Shown here one piece after another: positions 62,581-64,000 of a stretch of 64,000 nucleotides of DNA; position 1 is the stretch's first letter, and every line of letters begins with the position of its first letter. Made by a program: the position numbers and the translations under genes. The stretch is from an uncultured Clostridia bacterium (GTDB lineage Bacteria; Bacillota; Clostridia; UBA1381): the NCBI GenBank assembly GCA_934476075.1, contig CAKSNH010000013.1, forward strand, positions 1-64,000. The letters are read 5' to 3'. Below the pieces are notes generated by a model, which saw only the letters and a program-made list of their open reading frames with translations, was not told the DNA's origin and ran no database searches.

Positions 62581-64000
62581 ATGACAAAAACGGGAATTAA
62601 ATTGATAACTTTTGTATTTGTAATATTTATGATGTCTGTTATGTCGGTTATGGCTGCCGAAAGCGGAACTTGCGGAGATAATCTGACTTGGAAATTGGAA
62701 AGCGGTACATTAACCGTAAGCGGAAATGGAAGTATGAAAAATTATTTATATGGTTCAGTACCATGGGAAGACAGTAAAACAGGTATAAGAAAAGTTGTAA
62801 TAGAAGATGGGGTAACCAATATAGGCACAGGTGCATTCAGAAAATGTACGGGAATTACACAGGCAGTAATAGGTGATGATGTACAAAGTATAGGAGATAG
62901 TGCATTTTACGGCTGTACAGGTTTGCGAAATGTGGAAATGGGAAACGGTGTGACGGATATAGGGCAGAATGTATTTAACGGCTGTACAGGTTTGCAGAGT
63001 ATTACATTGGGAAATAATGTTGAGAATATAGGAAACTCAGCTTTTTGTGATTGCATCGGATTGAAAGAAATTGAAATGGGGAAGAAATTAAAAACAATAA
63101 AAAACAGTGTATTTAGTAATTGTAAGGTGTTAAATAATGTAACTATTCCTGCCGGTGTAACGAGTATAGGAAACAATGCGTTTGAAAAATGTGTTGGGCT
63201 AGAAGAAATATCCATTCCAATCAATGTTAAGAGTATAGGAACGTCTGCTTTTTATAATTGCAGCGGTTTAACGAGTGTCGAAATAGGAAGGGGAATGGAG
63301 GTTATAGCCGAAAAGACATTTCAGGGGTGCACAAGTTTAATAAATGTGACAATACCGGAAAATATAACTGATATAGGCGCAGGTGCGTTTAGCGGTTGTA
63401 CCAAATTGCAGAATGCAGTAATAGGCAGTGGGGTGACCAATATAGGCACAAGCGCATTTAGCCAATGCGGGGGAATGAAGAAAGTATCGATTGGAAAGAA
63501 TGTAGAAAAAATAGGAGGTTCGGCATTTAGTAAATGCAGTAGTTTGGAAGGAGTAACAATTCCGGATAGTGTCAGAGAATTGGGGAATAACGCATTTTTG
63601 CAGTGCACAAGCTTAAAAGGCGTAAAATTAGGTGAAGGGTTAAGTATTATAGACGAGTATACTTTTAAAGGATGCAGCAGCTTAACCGATATAATAATAC
63701 CTGACAATATAACAAGTATTGGAAGTAGTGCGTTTAGCGGTTGTACAGGACTAAAAAATGCAGTAATAGGAAATAATGTAACAATAATAGGAAGCGGTGC
63801 GTTTAGCGGCTGTACAGGTTTAATAAATGTGACAATACCGTCAAGTGTAACGAGTATAAATAACAATGCATTTAATAAGTGTACAAGTTTAAAAAAAGTG
63901 AATATCGGAAATAACGTTACTTTGCTAGGGGCTAATGCTTTTGCAAATTGCAGCAGTCTGACGGATTTGAGAATTCCTGTTAGTGTAACAAGCATAGGAA
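62581..64000 (+). CDS. secreted BspA-type leucine-rich-repeat protein (3' end outside window)
   Basis: A partial protein of at least 473 residues. A signal peptide ends at V-M-A-A (about residue 22-23); a short N domain with G-T-C-G-D-N-L-T-W follows. Then 17 complete 23-residue LRR_5 repeats and the start of another run to the end, each with the pattern I-G-x-x-A-F-x-x-C-x-x-L. Such proteins act in adhesion or ligand binding. AAGGTGAG precedes ATG. The frame is still open at 64000. Confidence 0.88.
   Translation, partial: MTKTGIKLITFVFVIFMMSVMSVMAAESGTCGDNLTWKLESGTLTVSGNGSMKNYLYGSVPWEDSKTGIRKVVIEDGVTNIGTGAFRKCTGITQAVIGDDVQSIGDSAFYGCTGLRNVEMGNGVTDIGQNVFNGCTGLQSITLGNNVENIGNSAFCDCIGLKEIEMGKKLKTIKNSVFSNCKVLNNVTIPAGVTSIGNNAFEKCVGLEEISIPINVKSIGTSAFYNCSGLTSVEIGRGMEVIAEKTFQGCTSLINVTIPENITDIGAGAFSGCTKLQNAVIGSGVTNIGTSAFSQCGGMKKVSIGKNVEKIGGSAFSKCSSLEGVTIPDSVRELGNNAFLQCTSLKGVKLGEGLSIIDEYTFKGCSSLTDIIIPDNITSIGSSAFSGCTGLKNAVIGNNVTIIGSGAFSGCTGLINVTIPSSVTSINNNAFNKCTSLKKVNIGNNVTLLGANAFANCSSLTDLRIPVSVTSIG

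Overview
The window looks like chromosomal DNA of a low-GC, Gram-positive anaerobe of class Clostridia. Supporting signs are an rsmG-noc junction, a type III glutamine synthetase, a complete Rnf complex (rnfCDGEAB), a SigI/RsgI pair, S-layer-homology (SLH) proteins, the acpS-nnr-alr-ndoAI-ndoA block, strong GGAGG ribosome sites, and A+T-rich promoters with 17-bp spacers. No rRNA, CRISPR array or intact transposase is visible. Two tRNAs are present: Ser-CGA and Gly-CCC.

Layout. 0.1-3.8 kb: mltG-trmR-rsmG, then noc. 3.8-5.9 kb (minus): an ABC-F ATPase with two small XRE regulators. 6.3-6.7 kb: a decayed integrase. 6.7-9.7 kb (minus): a sugar-type binding lipoprotein with a membrane-anchored LuxR-type regulator. 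10.3-23.8 kb: a collinear, tightly packed run of about twelve genes built from zinc ribbons, a TPM-domain protein, an SPFH protein, a TMEM43-like protein, SLH and HEAT-like surface proteins, and a 1,317-residue secreted protein with about 150 cysteines. Its core resembles the YdjG-YdjH-YdjI partners of the Bacillus PspA envelope-stress system, but no PspA/LiaH is in the window. This is the best candidate here for an undescribed system. 24.2-28.7 kb: tRNA-Ser, a DXS-like thiamine-diphosphate enzyme behind a MerR-type promoter, a MATE exporter, tRNA-Gly, and an ATC-hydrolase-like gene. 28.7-29.5 kb: a non-coding stretch dense in hairpins. 29.7-37.5 kb: mntP, gatCAB with an archaeal-type AspRS (tRNA-dependent asparagine route), and GSIII. 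37.6-40.5 kb: sigI-rsgI, where RsgI carries ten 24-residue tandem repeats. 40.5-45.1 kb: a Na+/Ca2+ exchanger, yebC, a membrane protein and an SLH protein. 45.4-51.4 kb: a lone DnaD-like gene and the rnf operon. 51.5-57.6 kb: small membrane proteins, then the minus-strand rdgB-acpS-nnr-alr-ndoAI-ndoA operon. 57.9-59.9 kb: a LytTR/GHKL two-component pair. 60-64 kb: a repeat, a zinc-ribbon membrane protein, a broken cohesin-domain gene and a BspA-type leucine-rich-repeat protein that runs off the end.

Several genes fit together. GatCAB amidates tRNA-bound Asp made by the neighbouring AspRS, using glutamine from the adjacent GSIII. Rnf couples reduced ferredoxin to NAD+ and ion pumping. Three families of dispersed repeats (A at 9.8/24.2/41.6/45.2 kb; B at 26.4/45.3/57.8 kb; C at 0.05/60.2 kb) punctuate the intergenic spaces. 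Family A mostly sits directly behind Rho-independent terminators, and family B carries a promoter-like sequence. All functional calls come from reading the sequence and from memory of protein families; no database search was run.
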